Shown here piece after piece: positions 1-14,494 of a DNA stretch of 64,000 nucleotides. Source of the stretch: Heliopora coerulea (Eukaryota > Cnidaria > Anthozoa > Scleralcyonacea > Helioporidae). The notes beneath the pieces were generated by a model. It had not been told where the DNA came from and ran no database searches. It was given only the letters and a program-made list of their open reading frames with translations. The translations under genes and the position numbers were made by a program. Numbering within the stretch: the stretch's first letter is position 1; each line of letters starts with the position of its first letter. Location of the stretch: assembly GCA_030142905.1 (NCBI GenBank), contig JASJOG010000002.1, forward strand, positions 1,831,001-1,895,000, written 5' to 3'.

Positions 1-1740
1 CGTGCATGATCGTCTAGTTTTATTTAGAATAACTATATCCCAGTATATTATGTTTCAGTTTCGTATTTGAAAGTCATATAATGACTTCACTTCATTAATT
101 TTAATTGTATTCTCAAGTGTGGGCTTGAATAGCTTGAACCATAATTACTCCGAGTCGATAACCTTAGCAAGTGATTACATGAGACCGATATGAATCCAGA
201 CCTTGCCCAACATTAGGCAATCCTTTTACATCTAAAACTCTTTTCTCTTCGGTCGTTAATGAAAATATTTTTCTTCATTATCTTCTGCTGTTTCCCGAGA
301 GTTATAATGACAAAACATAATCTATCCTAATCCAGGAATCTAATTGGCCAAACAAATTGCAACCACGAATGAACAATATATTTTGGTAAAACCATATTTC
401 AATGAGAGAGGATTTAGTTTCACCATAAAATTACATGAACTACTCATCTGTTTTTTTCCACATCACACCAGATCTACTTCTTAAATTAGTAAATTTTGAG
501 TTAAGTTGGTAAGTTATAGATTTATTTTAGTAAAGGTGTTCAGTTGTATGCTATGCAAGATGCGTCAGTTCACTTGTAGATAGTCCGAAAAACCTACTTA
601 GACCTCAGAGTTGTTCAAAGTATCTGACACAACTTGCACAACACACAACCGAAGACCTTTATTAAATTTTTCACAGTATTATTATTGGAGGAGGCTAAAG
701 CCCTCCTAGCCTCCCTCTTCCCCCGGCCCCGCCCTAACCTAACTTAACCTAACCTAACTTGATCTTAACTAGCTTAACCTAATCCAATTTAACATCACAG
801 AAGTTTGGCTATGAACTTGAATATTGTGTATGACGGCGCTAATGAAATATTTGGGTTCGAGCTCAGCTTTTGTACTTTGATATTGTCATTCAAACGAAAA
901 TGTGATTCCCAAAACAATAATTTTTTTTGTCATCTTGAAATACATCCGGAAAAAAAAATAGTCAGTTCTAACCTTCTCTAACTTGGCCTAACCTTACCTA
1001 ACAATACTTAGCCTAATCTAACCAAACTTAAACTAACTTAAGCCAAAGTAACCTAGCTTGACCATGGCCTATTTATTTTAAGTGTGCATTAATGCACACT
1101 TTATGTGTTATTTAATCTCAAGTATGCATCATTAAAGATGGTAAGTGTGTATCATTGAAATCGTCACAATGGAGTGTTTTATTTGCCCTTATTCAATTTA
1201 AACCACTGAAAGAAAAATGTAATTTATTGAACATAGCTGTCTATGGTGTCCCATCCTCGCCAAAAACCGAACTTCTTATCTTACATACAACATTTTGTAT
1301 TCTCAAGTATTGTATGTCGACCAGAGTTAACCGCTGAATATTATCACAGCAGACAAAAAGTTGTATTTTTATATTACATGTTGGTGATTTTTAACACTTA
1401 TTTTCCAATTTGCTCTGCAAATTATCCACAATAAATCCATTTCTAAGGCGGTCTATAGCAACGGTCGGTACCTAGGTATGTGTATCATTAAATATTTCTA
1501 ATTGAAATAGGCCTTGGGCTGGTCTAACCGTATCTAACCTAACCAAATAAAAGCTTGGCTTTAAACATGAATTTTTCGTGTTACAATAACAGAAAAAAAA
1601 TATTTAGATTGGGGCTTGTCCGCATCTACTATTGACATTAAATTGGAAATGCGATCACCTAGACTGAAGCCTTTGTTTACTCTTAAATTTGTAAAAACTG
1701 ATTACCTTGGTTTACTATTACGATCACAGTAACGATATCG
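1..1740. other. Gene-free AT-rich DNA with CCTAA-like runs
   Basis: I see no coding gene here. Open frames are short and without recognisable domains. Degenerate CCTAAC/CTTAACC runs occur at about 733-790, 967-1050 and 1525-1550. They read as decayed telomere-like or simple repeats rather than a functional element. Confidence 0.6.
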
Positions 1741-4700
1741 GAAACCGAGAAAGCGGTTCATGCGGTTGCTTTCATTTGATTTCTGTCAATGAAAACATAA
1801 ACAAAGATAACATGCAGGATGTCCCCTAGTGTGATTGACGCAAGTCCTATAATGTGAAAAGAAGAGACACATGTGTTGTTAAGATTTGAACTTCCTAGAC
1901 AAAAATTTTGTTCTTGGTGATATCTTAGAATTCTTCAACTCATCAGAAATTAATGTAGAAGAAAGCGTTAAGCCCTTGCAACGAGTAACGACTGTCGCAA
2001 TTTGAACTTATGGGTTTGTTTCTGAGGTATGTAGGTATCTTGCAGAGTTTTCGAGGAGTGCACTAGCACATAGTTTCGGTTCTTTTTTGAAGTCTACCGC
2101 AGACCACCGTCACCGGAGGGATGGCGCTACCTTGAGTATTCACACCAGAAAGCAACATTATCCTTGGGATACAACTTTGTCCAATCTGATAAAAACATGT
2201 TGAAAATCTATGACATGATGAAATAATCGTTTCAGGTGATTATATATGCAAACCCTAACACCCTTAACGTTGGCCAATCCAACTGTTGCGTCTTGTCGTG
2301 AAGGGCTGTACAAGCAGCGTGTACAAAATACTGAAAATAAGGTTATGTCTTTGACTGCTCTTTTGAACCGATTCCAGGAAAACGATAGCCATTACAGATT
2401 TCAAAATAAATTACACTCGATAATAGTGGTGCCCCTAAACTCCTATTTTCAAACGGTTAACATTTTTGGTAGTCATCAATTATAATAGGGGAACAGATTT
2501 CCGTAGATCTACTGGGTTTGTTGGAGGGTAAAATCGTAATTACCTGATTAAAACTCGGAAACATGAGTGTTGAGATAATATGTATTACCTCTATTAGTAT
2601 CGGTAACTAATTGAACACATGTGTAAAAGAGTTTGAATTAGGAAATAGAGTGACCAGATTCAGTGCTTTATTATATTAATATAGATGTTTCAACTCCTTT
2701 AAGAGAAAGTTGGTACAGAGTTTCCTATGCAAACGTTTTTCTACCTTTGCCTACCATGAATTAAACCTGCCTTAGGAATATCTAACGACATATCATACAT
2801 CCAGTTGGTTATTTAATATTGTGGCATGTAATTTACCGACAAATTTAAAAGTTTTACGGCCATTCCCACGTACTTTTGCCTATACAGTTCACAGTAGCAA
2901 TCTTGCTCAATAGGGTCTGGTCTATAAATCCAAGTAATTATAAGTACAGCAAATAATGTAGATTGTGGTAAGAAGCTACTGAGCTTCTGTAGCATATTAC
3001 TGTATTGGGTAATTCACTTAGTAAGCTAGCAGTAGTAATAATAGCAGTAACTTTATTACCGGATTCAGAAAAGATTAATCACAAATTATGTGATATATAT
3101 AGTGTGCACACTAGCTTATCCAATGCAATATAAGAGGACTAGAGCGTGTGCTATATCAGAAAAAAATTTTCTATTTAAATATGGAGAAAAAACATGGGAG
3201 CTCATGCATCGGTATCCTCACCTCTGTCTCTTCATTCAATCTCTTTATACCTCTGCATGTTTCCCTGTAGTTGAGACCGACGCTTGAGTTGGCCTCAGAC
3301 GATTTATGACGTTATGTCAAACAGGTGTCGACATATTTCACAGGTTTGTAATTCAATCTAGAAAATTCATTGAATTCATCACTTACATTTAGTATCTGCT
3401 AAGTTAAAGTCAAGCTGACTGAAAAATATCAACGAAACATTAACCCTCTGGTTCAGTGTTTGTTTGCTTACTTTGTTACAGAACTTACAAGCACAGACAG
3501 AAGGAGTACTTCTCCGACGTCAATTAGCGATGATACAGTTGTTTTTACTCCATTTCTAATCAAGCACGGTGTGAAAAAACAGAATCACGTGTAGTTAAGA
3601 AGTTGACCTCCTGCGTAGTCAAGGTATTCCTGGTCACATGTCAATACAAATTATAGTTCGTCATTTACAGTAACTGCCAATTCATCCAATGTCATATTTT
3701 GATCATGCTCCGATGTACGTTTTTATTATTCGTCAGATTTTTAAGCTTACCTGTACATTAGACAGGTACATGAAAATAACCACTTTGGATACGCAGTTGA
3801 TAATAAGATTTAAAGAGTTGATTATCATGCCTACAAACTATCTGTTGTTATTACAGTAATCACCATGCAAACCTTCAAAGAACTAAGTTGCATGTGAAAT
3901 TTGTAAAATTTCAAGCAAACCCATAGTTTAGGCAAGTAAACAGGAACTTTTCATGTTTCAGTTCTAAAAACAAAGTACTACTTCAGCCTTATCTATTTTT
4001 AACAATGTAGGTTTACACAGCCATTCATTAAAAACTGCAACTATGATGGCAATTCCATCGTCCGTTTTCCTTATAGTAGACAAAGAAAAGATCACATGAG
4101 CGACTTTCATGTCAAATTGTACTTAGACTTAGGTTTACTGAGGCTGAGAGTGTGCGTAGTTAACTCACCCTAACTTCGTACTTGTAAACAAGGAAAAAGA
4201 GGCGTGTTGATAAGCTTTCACAGTTCGAGTGATGAAATGGTGTCTGGTGTCGCATTGCGGTTTTGCAAAAAAGTGAAACGTATCCTTGCACAAATTGTCG
4301 AATAGCTTTTTATCTGAAACATCATTATTTTTTCAGTCGGCCGAAGCTGCATGAATTACGATGCTAATTAAACCTCAAGCCAAGCTTAGAATATCGTGAT
4401 AAAAAGTGTCAAAATATCGTGATCAATTATCCAGCTTTATTTCGACCAGTTCAAATAACACCATAAGCGTGTAAATATTGATTTCGTGTATTGTTGTAAG
4501 TTTCACTTATGAGCACAATTCCTGGTAACGATTAGCTTGCGGATGTTCCAAGATGCTTGCAAGACTCTGGTGCCGGAGTGACTGGCACCCGTCAGGATGA
4601 AATTACCAAGCAAACTTTGCGCTGTGAAGATGGGACTATTGTATCGCTATAATTAGAAATTACAAATGAACGTTTGGGTGAAGTTGCATGATGAAGAAAT

Positions 4701-5700
4701 TATTAGACAATCTTTTGTACAGAATTGCGGGAAATTTTTCTTGTCATTTGTATTTTGATTCGCCCAACAGTCAAGCCAAAATTCTGCATGACTCACAAAA
4801 TATCCTGTTATTCTGTACATTATACTTTCTGATGAGGTATACAAAGGCCTACATTTTAGAATGTAGAAGCCCATTGTGAAATGCAAATCCAGCTTACAAA
4901 TACCACAGATGTAAATGCAACAGATTGTTATAAAAGGTCTTCTACCTTCGGTATAGTTCATGAGTCAGACAAGTTTTTCCGGTTCCCCTTCTCAAAAACG
5001 AGACTAATCAGGCAGTCTGTCTGTTTTCAATAATGTGAATAAATGTTCGTAAGGACACAAAAAAGGAATACTGCTTTAATCAAGGCAAAAAACATGAATC
5101 AGCGTGATGTAACTCGCACCACTGTGCTGGCGAAATGGAGCATACAGAAAAAGGAAAAATTTAGTAATGTTAAAATTTAGTAAGGTGAAAGCTGTTATTG
5201 TTGTCGCATAATTTTGCGACAGTTTTATCCCATCTTTTTTTTATTTTTTACACCACGAACATCAAATTAAATTAAGGAGACTCATAAGATAAATGAAATA
5301 TTTAAACCTCGTGTCTGGCTCCTTTGTGTAAACAGACCATGCAACAATCCTCAGTAAAAAAGCCTATAGGAGGCCCAATAAAAGTGTTATTTGAATTCCC
5401 AAGAAATCATCGGTTTAGACTTCGTCCCTCCATGGATGGTTATGAATTGAAGGTAGTAGATCAATTGTGACAAATTCCTAAGTCAAGTTTTCTCATGTGT
5501 TGCAAAGGAAAGGTTCAAGTCTACCTGTGACATGTCCATGCGACTGGACACATCTCGTGATCCAATCTTACGATTGCACTGCAAAAGCTGATAAGGCTGT
5601 TACGCTTCTGAGCGGAACATCGGAAACACGAACCTGAGAAATCCATTTGTAACGTAATCTATCTAGAAAACACCCCTGGGACGAGTTCTGGTTTTGTTTG
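1740..5700 (+). repeat. Left copy of an old direct segmental duplication
   Basis: Several blocks match the stretch from about 12.96 to 17.83 kb in the same orientation and order. Examples are 1770-1900 with 12965-13095, 2160-2300 with 13360-13500, 2490-2660 with 14070-14230, and 3400-3540 with 15470-15600. The spacing grows from 11.2 to about 12.7 kb, so indels have accumulated. Divergence is clearly higher than between the receptor units further right. I see no protein-coding exon in either copy that explains the conservation. Confidence 0.65.
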
Positions 5701-7020
5701 AGAGCATGATGGAGCTTGTGGCCGTTCTAGTCATAAACTAAATCTTTAGATATTCTCTGATACGTGATATCAATTCATTTTATTGCGAAGTATTGCATTG
5801 TTGTAAATGTATACGTATTGTATATATATTTTAATAATGTGTATTGCATTTTAGCATTCCTAACAATCTCCTACACGTCAAAACTGTTGACTAAGGGAGT
5901 TTGATTGTCAAACAAATGGAAATAAATTTCATTTTGAATTCTGCGCGCGGCAACTGGATGACTCCCGATCTAGAGATGACATCTTGCCGGGAGAGGATTA
6001 ACGCTTAAACCCGATCCTTCACACTGTTGTTGTACAACAAATTACACAACAATAGAAGTAATGAAAGAACTAAGCAAAAACCAAAAGTCCAAAAAAAATA
6101 AAATTCATGCATGTAGGGATTAATGCCCAGTGTTTGATATTGCAGATACGTAAAAACAAAAGATAAATGAGACAACAAAACAAAGACAAATAAAGGGAGG
6201 AAAGAACAAAACAAAAAATTCAGGCATTGGATGGTTTAAAGACGCACGCAATTGTACAACCCACAGTAACTCGAACGCGTCTTATCAGACGCTTTGTGAC
6301 CATTGAAATGTAAGGGAACTCAAAATTGAAGGCGCATTCTTTTGAAACTAGTACGTAATCTTTATACATAAAATGAAGGAGTTTTGCTTTTTTATGGAAC
6401 TTATTCCATCTTAGGGATTCGCAGAATAGTATTCTTGTTTTTCCACTAACAGTCTTAGAATAGCCAGAATAACATGTCGTCACCAACTAGAAACATTTCA
6501 AAATGGCGGAATGAACATCAATATACATATTCGAATGTTGTCATTCCATCTCTTTAGAGAAAGAATCCCATTATAAAATTTTAGACGATAATATTCTGCT
6601 CGAGAGATATAGTTTGCTTGCAGCCTAAAAAACACGAAAACTTGTGTTACAAAGTACATGGTGAGCCAATAAACATGAATTGTGACCATTGAACTATAAG
6701 TGGAAGAAGAACTAGCAATCAAAAAATGCAGCAAAGAATGTTGGACATGGAGGTTTTTGAGACACCAATTGGACTTCAGTTTCATTCTTCTATGCGGTCA
6801 TTTTGGACGTCAGTCTGGGTACTTTCGCGGACTTAAGTCGCAAACTCGTACATATCACTGCTTCTTCTTCAACGTTACTCATCCCGAAAAGGATATAAAT
6901 TTGTATCCCAAAGCATTTCGTCAGGATCAGGTTGTTATCATTAAGCAGCTAAAATAAACTGCCAGTTAAAACATACTGTCGAAAATGCGATTTCAATGCA
7001 TAAAAATGTTCTGTTTTTTC
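5700..7020. other. Gene-free stretch with A-rich repeat related to 16.8 kb
   Basis: No gene is supported. The A-rich segment at about 6010-6210 resembles 16800-16920 (a shared stretch about a TTGTTGTAC motif followed by A-rich sequence), which extends the left duplication. Frames of 85-95 codons occur on both strands but show no domain and are compatible with chance. Confidence 0.45.
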
Positions 7021-7026
7021 CCTATA

Positions 7027-7178
7027 AAGGTGGATTTCCACTTGGTGCAAAATATCGGGCGAGCGACAGCTAAATTGTTAAAATTGAATACATTTCTGCT
7101 GGGTTCCATTCGAGAGCTCCTAAGACAAAAGGAAATAGTCGTGCGCGTTACATTTTTTACCAAGTGGAAATCCACCTT
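7027..7178. mobile_element. MITE with 19-bp terminal inverted repeats
   Basis: AAGGTGGATTTCCACTTGG at 7027-7045 is repeated as its exact reverse complement at 7160-7178, giving a 152-bp element with no coding capacity. Such short, perfectly ended elements are typical non-autonomous DNA transposons. Open frames on both strands here are by-products of the inverted ends. Confidence 0.75.
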
Positions 7179-7629
7179 AAGTTGTAGCTTTCAAGTAAAA
7201 TATTTGGAAATTTTTTTCAAAGTTTCGGTTTTAGTTTTCATAAAACACTTCTGTAAAGGTTTCTTGATACGTTCGAAGTTTTTGAACTTTCGTGCTTTTG
7301 CTTTGGCAGTATGTTTTGTTCAGTATAAATATTTTGTCAACAAAAAAGACAAAATGGTGTATGCAAGACTAAAACTGATATCCAAGATGACTGTGCGGGA
7401 GACTGAGACTGACGTCCAGAAACCTCCATATCAATAATTTTGGGATTCATAGTTTAGCGATCAGCTTGACTTAGTCTTCCAATTATAACACAAAGTTCCG
7501 TAGTTGTCGCACATTAGAGCCTCCGAACTCTATTGTTATTGGAAGACTAATTTCAGTCAATCATTGGCCAAGTTAATCATGTAAAGTATGGTGGACATGG
7601 AGCACGTTTGGACGTCAGTTTCAAACCTC

Positions 7630-7835
7630 TTTTGCACAGTTAACATTTAGGGCATGGCACGGTTAAAATTTTGGCACGGGTGCCGCTATTTTAGGGCACG
7701 GCACCGGTGATTTTCCAAGTGTAAGCGGTGCGGACGTCTTAAAATTAGGCACCCATGCCGGAACCTAAATGTAGGTGCCGTGCCGTAATCAAAATTTTCT
7801 GTGTCATGCCCAAAATGTTACAGTGTAAACGGGGC
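7630..7835. mobile_element. MITE, GTGCCGTGCC family (copy 1)
   Basis: The element is an imperfect palindrome. The left end reads TTTTGCACAGTTAACATTTA and the right end, inverted, reads CCCCGTTTACACTGTAACAT. Inside are several inverted copies of a GGGCACGGCAC-like motif. A second member lies at 46542-46762. It has no coding capacity. Confidence 0.65.
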
Positions 7836-7839
7836 TTCA

Positions 7840-8860
7840 GTCTTTCACAGGGCACCTTGTCTTTTTTTGTTGAGAAAATTTTCATTTTGGATATTAAACA
7901 TCACCCAAAACAAAATTTCAGAGAAAACAAGACAAATGAAAACCATCAAACTTTACAATGTGAGATTTATAATGAAATGACGACACTTTCTGGTACGTTT
8001 TTCATGTAAAATATAACAAACTTAAAATTTATTTTCCAGAATTTTTCAACAAGGCCGTCTCTTCAATTTCAGTATCAACACTATTAAATACTTGCTTGTA
8101 TTTTTAGATGTAGAGTTTTAACTTCGGGATAAAAAGATGGTTTTGAGTTTTCTTGTTACAAACGTTCCATTTTGGGAAAGTTTTCATGAATAGTAAAGTA
8201 ATTGAATCTATTTGTTTTAGAAAACAGAGAAACATGTCAAGAATAGTCGAAATGAAACTTTGCGTCAAGAACAAAACATGATAAACATGCAGTATAAAAA
8301 ACAAACTAGATTAATTCCAGTAAAAAACGTATGAAATATTTCGTTTAAAAAATTCTTTGGCCCAATAAACCGATAAAAAAGAAAATTAGAAAAAGAAGAA
8401 AATTAAATACCAGGTGTAAAAACTTTCCTACACGGGCTTTTAGTCTAGTCACTGCAAATTTATACCTCTTAGGTCTATGGTCGGGTCTTCACCATAGGCA
8501 TATGAGGCTCCAATATCCGTAATGATGACTTTTTCATTTTTGGTGCAATTAAAGGCTATAGTTCTCCATAAAACCTCAATTTCTTCAGGAGATGTTTTGC
8601 CTTGTACCTTCAACTCCTTATCCGTCTACTCGATTATCCCATATTCGTAATCAGCATTAATGACAGTGCCGAAGTATTGTTCGCAAATACAGAATCCCTT
8701 CGATTCAACTCAGACTTTACGAGCTTCTTTATTTTCTTTAAGGATTCTTTTTCAAACAGTTTCTTGAGCTGTTGTTACTTTATTTCATCTCTGTTATTTT
8801 TTTGTTTTATCATTACTATAGCAACTATTACTATTGTTGTTAGTATTGCTATCATTATTA
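7840..8860. other. No gene seen
   Basis: AT-rich sequence with short open frames only. I see no splice-bounded exon, RNA gene or recognisable repeat apart from A-rich stretches around 8340-8410. Confidence 0.5.
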
Positions 8861-8865
8861 TTGTT

Positions 8866-8943
8866 GTCATTATTGCCATCTTTTTTATTATCGTTATTAC
8901 TATCATTATTATTATCATTATTATCATTATTATTATCATTGAG
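8866..8943. repeat. ATT/ATC microsatellite
   Basis: Interrupted TTATTATCA triplet repeat. On each strand it produces spurious low-complexity open frames of isoleucine, or of asparagine and aspartate. It directly abuts the interspersed repeat that follows. Confidence 0.85.
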
Positions 8944-9508
8944 TGAGAGGAGCAACACGCCATCAAAGTGACGCTGGGGTACAAATATACGAAGCCCAAT
9001 ATACCCATCGTGACAACCAGTCAGATAAGGGTACACCAGGCACATGCATCACAGCTAAATGTGAGTGATATGGTGTAACTAAAAGAAAACAACGCATGAC
9101 CTTGCAGGTGAGGCCCCATTAGGAATACCTCCATGTCGGGTAGTCCATCCAGCTAAAATGGTCCCTGGATGAGAGAAGCTTATGTTTGATCAATCCACCC
9201 TAGTATCCTAGTATGAAGATATCAACCACAAACTTCCCCCCAACACCTAGCCGTGATGCTCCCCCACTACTCCCATCCATGATCAGAGATGCACTGAGTG
9301 CCAGCCCAAAAGGAACATGCTCAACCGGTTAAGGTCAAACAACTGTAGCCCATTTATTGCACCAAGACAAAACATGTACATGTTAGCACTCCCAATCAGT
9401 TAAGATCAGAAGCCATGAGAGCCACTGCCTGGTGTTGCTTATGGGTATTTATTATCATTGTTATTATCATTGTTATTATTATCATTATTATTATCATTAT
9501 CATCAGTT
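8944..9508 (+). repeat. Interspersed repeat with ATT/ATC tail
   Basis: A non-coding block (about 8944-9445) that reads into an (ATTATC)n tail at 9447-9508. From memory its wording (around 8990-9130 and 9255-9440) closely resembles a repeat present in large numbers in Acropora-type coral genomes, also ending in an (ATT)n tail; this was not verified by search. A simple-repeat tail suggests a retroposed element. No A or B box is obvious. Confidence 0.5.
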
Positions 9509-9599
9509 TTTAAGTCGGTACATTTTAATCTTCTCTTCAATTGAAACAACTTTTTAATTGTATGATTAACTGGTAGATTCTTAATAAAGTTCATTATTC

Positions 9600-9746
9600 G
9601 GATTATTATTATCATTATTATTATCATTATTATTATCATTATTATTATCATTACAACTCGCACACCACCCAACTAAGGACAGTGGAAGGGGTCTCAGCCT
9701 GCTACGGGCTCCCAAGCATTATTATTATCATTATTATTATTATTGT
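9600..9746 (+). repeat. Further ATT/ATC microsatellites with a short element tail
   Basis: ATTATTATC repeats occur at about 9601-9653 and 9717-9746. They bracket a roughly 60-bp segment (9656-9716) that ends in the same tail type, possibly the truncated 3' end of another tail-bearing retroposon. Confidence 0.6.
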
Positions 9747-9749
9747 TTT

Positions 9750-12700
9750 ACTTTACAAGTTTTACAACAAATTGGTTCCCGAAGCTCGCATAATTTGTAT
9801 GTCAGTTTCAAATAATGGTATTTGAGTGATTATGCCACTTCGCTTAATCCCTAACAAGGGTTGGTAGTACAGACAATTGTTGTTGGGTGCCGACGTTTGT
9901 TTGTTATAAATAATACAAGTGCATTCAAACGTTTCCGATTTTCATTTACGGGGAACGGAGCTCCAACTGAATTAATGGCAATGATTTCTAAACGGCTATT
10001 TGACGAACTCATCCAGAGATCCTCCAAAAAAGGCCTTGGTGTAGAGCAGTTTGGTACGCGTCTTTTCGCCAGCTTTTACCTTGTCTGATGAGTCGGCCCT
10101 AAGACATCGAAACTCGTTCGTTCCTCTAACGATCTGAATGAGTTGAACGTAGTTTGCCTTGAGTTACCTTGTAAAAGATAAACATTGTCCACTACACATG
10201 TTTGGTAGAAATCAGTCATTCCGTTTTCAATGCTACTCAGATGGTTTGCCTGAGACTGTGTTTTGTCGACAGTTATGCGATTGTCAATAAGGTGAATGAA
10301 AGGCAAAGGTGAACAGATTAATGGCGGCATTCCGCTCTACTGTCCATTGATAATAGTAAATCTGAAAGAATAAAACGACTTTCAATTTTTATACTTTTTT
10401 GCTTCATGGAGGGAAATATAAACGTTCCCACGCTCTGAAACATACTCGCACTAAGTTTGCATGCCGAGAATTGGCTATCCTTTTTTCAGCGTCTAACAAA
10501 CACACATACACACACAACTTCATGTCATACAAATATAGACGGCGCAGACACGTGCACAAGACCTGGATCAACATGTCAAGTCAGACTGAATGGCTGGGTA
10601 TAGTGAAAGCTTAAGGCTATATATAAAGTCGGGTGTTTAACCAGGTTAACCCAATTAAGCAGTTCCTAAAAAATATGGTTTAGTCTGGCTCGACCAACTC
10701 AACTATCATTTCATGCGCCCTCATAAAGAAAAAAAATATTTACCACGCCCTGAAATATGCGACCAAGCCAAACAAGCACTGAGCGAATACATTGTACGCC
10801 ATGTATACAAATACGTAGACCTGGATCTGCATAACCGAAGTCATGTGGTTCATCGAGTTAGCCTCGAGTATTTTCTTTAGAGCAAGATTTAGTCTGACTC
10901 GATCTGACCAACTAGCCCCTTCGTCGGCCCTCAAAAACAATACTTTGCCCTTCATGGAGAGACAGATATGGTCATGTCTAGCAAGCATCGTGTGAATGCG
11001 TTGCAAAAATATTGACGAATACCAAAAAACGTATTTATAAGCAATAAGTAAACATGTTGACGACCTATCCGCTGGAATCGTGAACCGTCCAGGAAATATG
11101 GTTAGCCAAAAGGATCAGCGAATATCCAAAATTTAGGAGTGGAAAAAACAGACGTTTCAAGCGAAGGCCATTCCCCCTCGTTTCACTCTGATGAAGAGCT
11201 TTCGCTCGAAAAGTCTACATTTCCGTTCGCATGCTTCGGCAATTGCCCAACTTTTTGGCCATTTTCCACGTTGTTCAACACTGCCCACGCCAGCATTGTA
11301 TATTCATATCATGGTAATCGATGAGTCTTTGTTTAGCTGACACCAAACACGACGTCGACACCATGGAAACTACAAGACAAAATAACTATCGATTTCATTC
11401 GAGGACCATTATGACTTTGAAACATTGGTCTTGGGACTTTACCAAATTATGCAAGATCTTAATCTTTCTTTTTAAGTTGTGTGAATTCTGAATGCTTTGA
11501 TGTACTAAGTATGTAACGAAATTTAATGTTCAAAATAAAACAAGGTACGCCTTGCAGGCCTTCTTTTCTTCCTAATTTGAATGTTTTGCGGAATATTAAT
11601 TTATTACACCTCGATAATTTCATTTTCGACTGTTCAATTCTATATGAGTTTGACTGAATGAGCGAACGACCAAGTCACAGATCTTCATGCTTAGCTGTAG
11701 AAACGGGTTGCTCTTTAACACAATCATAGGAAGTTCTTCGCTTAAAAATCTACGGTCATTACGCCAAAAGATTACATTTTTAGTTCTAAGACATTGAGAT
11801 AGGTACATCGTCTTCCATCTTACACAAACTGTTTTAAACAACTGAAAGTGGGTACCCACCATTGTATATAAGAGAGAATTTTCAAACTTTTTTTTATAAT
11901 AGCATCTAAAACTAAAATTAAAAGTCTAGTGAAGTTCGAGTGATTGTGATAGTGTGAAACAGCCTGCATTTCTATTTGATTCGACATGGTCTCTGCGCTA
12001 TGATATTAAGAACCCCGATACAAGACTATCCCGAAGATGGAGCAAAAAATCTGCATTTTAAATTAAGTATTCATCTACTCGGAATATTGGATTTCCGCGT
12101 GCCACAAGCATGAATTTTTCACTTTGACGGTCGTGCATCCAAAAAGGTACACAATGTTGTGATTTGGCAAAAGCCGAAAATATGTGTATTTTGTTTTGCG
12201 TAGATTTGTGCGTGGGCCAAAGAACAATGGCGTGGGCGAGACATGTGTTACTTTTGATGCATGGGGAGCCTTTCCAACTTTGGCGTTGAACTTATTGGGA
12301 CATACATGTTTTCCCTTAAGACAAATAACAATTGCCTCAATGTCAATAGCAACTGTAAGGAAAACACAAAGGAACAGATGCTGCTCCCTGACTACCCTTA
12401 ATACCACCAAAAGGGTAATAATGGATATTTACAAATTTTTTAGGTACGAAAATGTCGAAACGAGTTGCCTAAAACTAATGTAACTTTGAATATTTTTTAT
12501 GACACATAGGTTTTTCGCCTATTTTAAATGGCGTTATAGATACAACACTGTCCAAGATAACAAAACCTATTTTGGAATGAAATGTAGCCAATTTCTTTCG
12601 AAATTGCTCCGTCACCAATCAAATTCAAAAGTGGGAAAAATACATGGAAAAAAATATGGTAATTTCGTTGACCCTAGAATCTTAACATTTTTTACCGGAG

Positions 12701-12950
12701 CACTGACCCTTTCTGGAAATAGTTCATGCAATAAATTAACTTTTACCGACCGTCTTTACGGGCTTGTTCAATGAGAACAGATCTGTTTTAAATGTTGTCG
12801 AGTAAAGAGTAAAACCTTACGTATTGCCGCAAAAAAGACAACAAGCTCGCGAACACTTTTCTAGTTCGTAGGGCAACCAAGTCGCTGCCCCAAGTCACAT
12901 ATTTTACATAACATTCTGTTCCATATGTAAGCAGATATGCATGAATAAAT
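9750..12950. other. No gene seen
   Basis: About 3.2 kb without a supportable gene. A short internal repeat is visible: a segment beginning TTTAGTCTG occurs near 10678 and again near 10888. Frames of up to 111 codons on either strand have no domain and overlap each other antisense, as expected by chance. Confidence 0.45.
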
Positions 12951-14494
12951 TCTTCCCAAATTAATGTGGTTGTTTTCATTTGATTTCGGTCAACGAAAAC
13001 ATGAAAACAAGAGAGGCTGTGCGAATTCCTTTATGAGATTGACTCAAGTCCCATGCTATGAAAAGAAAAACGCATGTGTTGTTCATGAAAGATCTTTCCG
13101 GGTGAGCATTTTACTGTTGATAATATCAGTAAATTCTGGAAAAAGTTCAAAAAATAGATAAAAATTTAATTTACTCCCAATGAATAAGGACTTCCCCATT
13201 TTGAACTTAAGATTCTGCTTCTGTTTGTGATTCTAAACATGTTATTAAGTTTACTTTTGTAGAAATATATGTGTACAAGTTTCTGGTTCGTGTCTTATGT
13301 CCACCAAAAACTATGCCTTAACAGTCAGACGCTACAACCGTAAGTATTTACGCCGGCAAGCAACGTGAACCCTCTGACATAAGTCAGTCCGCCGTAGTAA
13401 GAATGTTTTGAAAATCCATGATACGACTGAATAATCTTCATAGACGATAGCATGCAAATTCAGCACCGTTGACATATGTCAATCCAACTGTCGCTCGCCT
13501 CAAAAAGAGTCCTAAAGCGTTACGGAGTGCTTTCAAAAAGGCATGGCCTGTATGGTTGGGCATTCTGTTTTAAGCCTTTGAAATTTTTTTCGAAAAAAGA
13601 AAGTCATTATGGATTTCTTAGCTCTATGTATTGGATTATCCAATAAACAGATCACTCATCTTGATCGTCTAGTACGTCTATTTTCAAACAGTTAAGAACA
13701 TATTTGCACGCGTAGGTGAAAGTTTATCGTCCAGGTTGGAGTAGTCTCATAAAAGACTCGCTGCGGTGGTTGCAGTGATTGACATTTCGACAACCTCAGT
13801 GGCGGTCATCTTCCAAGTTGTGCGAGGATAGACTGTCTGATTTGCCTATTTTTGCATCATTATGGTTCGTTGCGTCATGTGTGGGTGTTGGTTACGAGGC
13901 GTCTGCGGTTTGTGGGTGTACGTGGGTGTAGTTGGTATTGCATGTCGGTGTATGTAGGTACTACTCGAGACTACTTACACTTGGATCAACTTTCACCATC
14001 ACACACCGATTCTCCAAATTTTAAACCATCAACTTTGACAATAATTTTGGCTGTCTGATTTGGCTGTTAACCATAATAGAGGATCAATTCGTTGTAGATC
14101 TATCGCGTTTTTTGGTTGGTAAAATCGGACAGACCTAATTATGAGATTGAGTGTTGAAGTAATGCATTTGACCGATATACGGTAACTAATGGAAAACTTG
14201 TGTAAAGAATTTTCAGATCTAAAACTATCTGTTTCATTGCTGTGATTTTCCAAGACATTAATAATATCCTCCTCTGTATGAGAGAGTATCTATAAACGTG
14301 TTCATGCAGGCAATTTTCTGCCCTTGAACGCCACTAGAGTTATCTTAACAATACCTAGTTATATGTATTATAGCTATGTCCAGTGATGACTTATTCTTGA
14401 GTACATTATTCAAAACAAGGATGAAAAGATTTACGACTGTTGTGCTTTTCATTCGTGCAGCGCTCACAAATTGTTACCGGCTCAATAGAGGCTG

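Noticed and set aside
6985..7437. 150-codon plus-strand frame.
   Set aside because: Its first third is the 152-bp MITE and the rest has no domain or conserved borders.
8775..9045. Asn/Asp-rich and Ile-rich low-complexity proteins.
   Set aside because: Artefacts of the ATT/ATC microsatellite.
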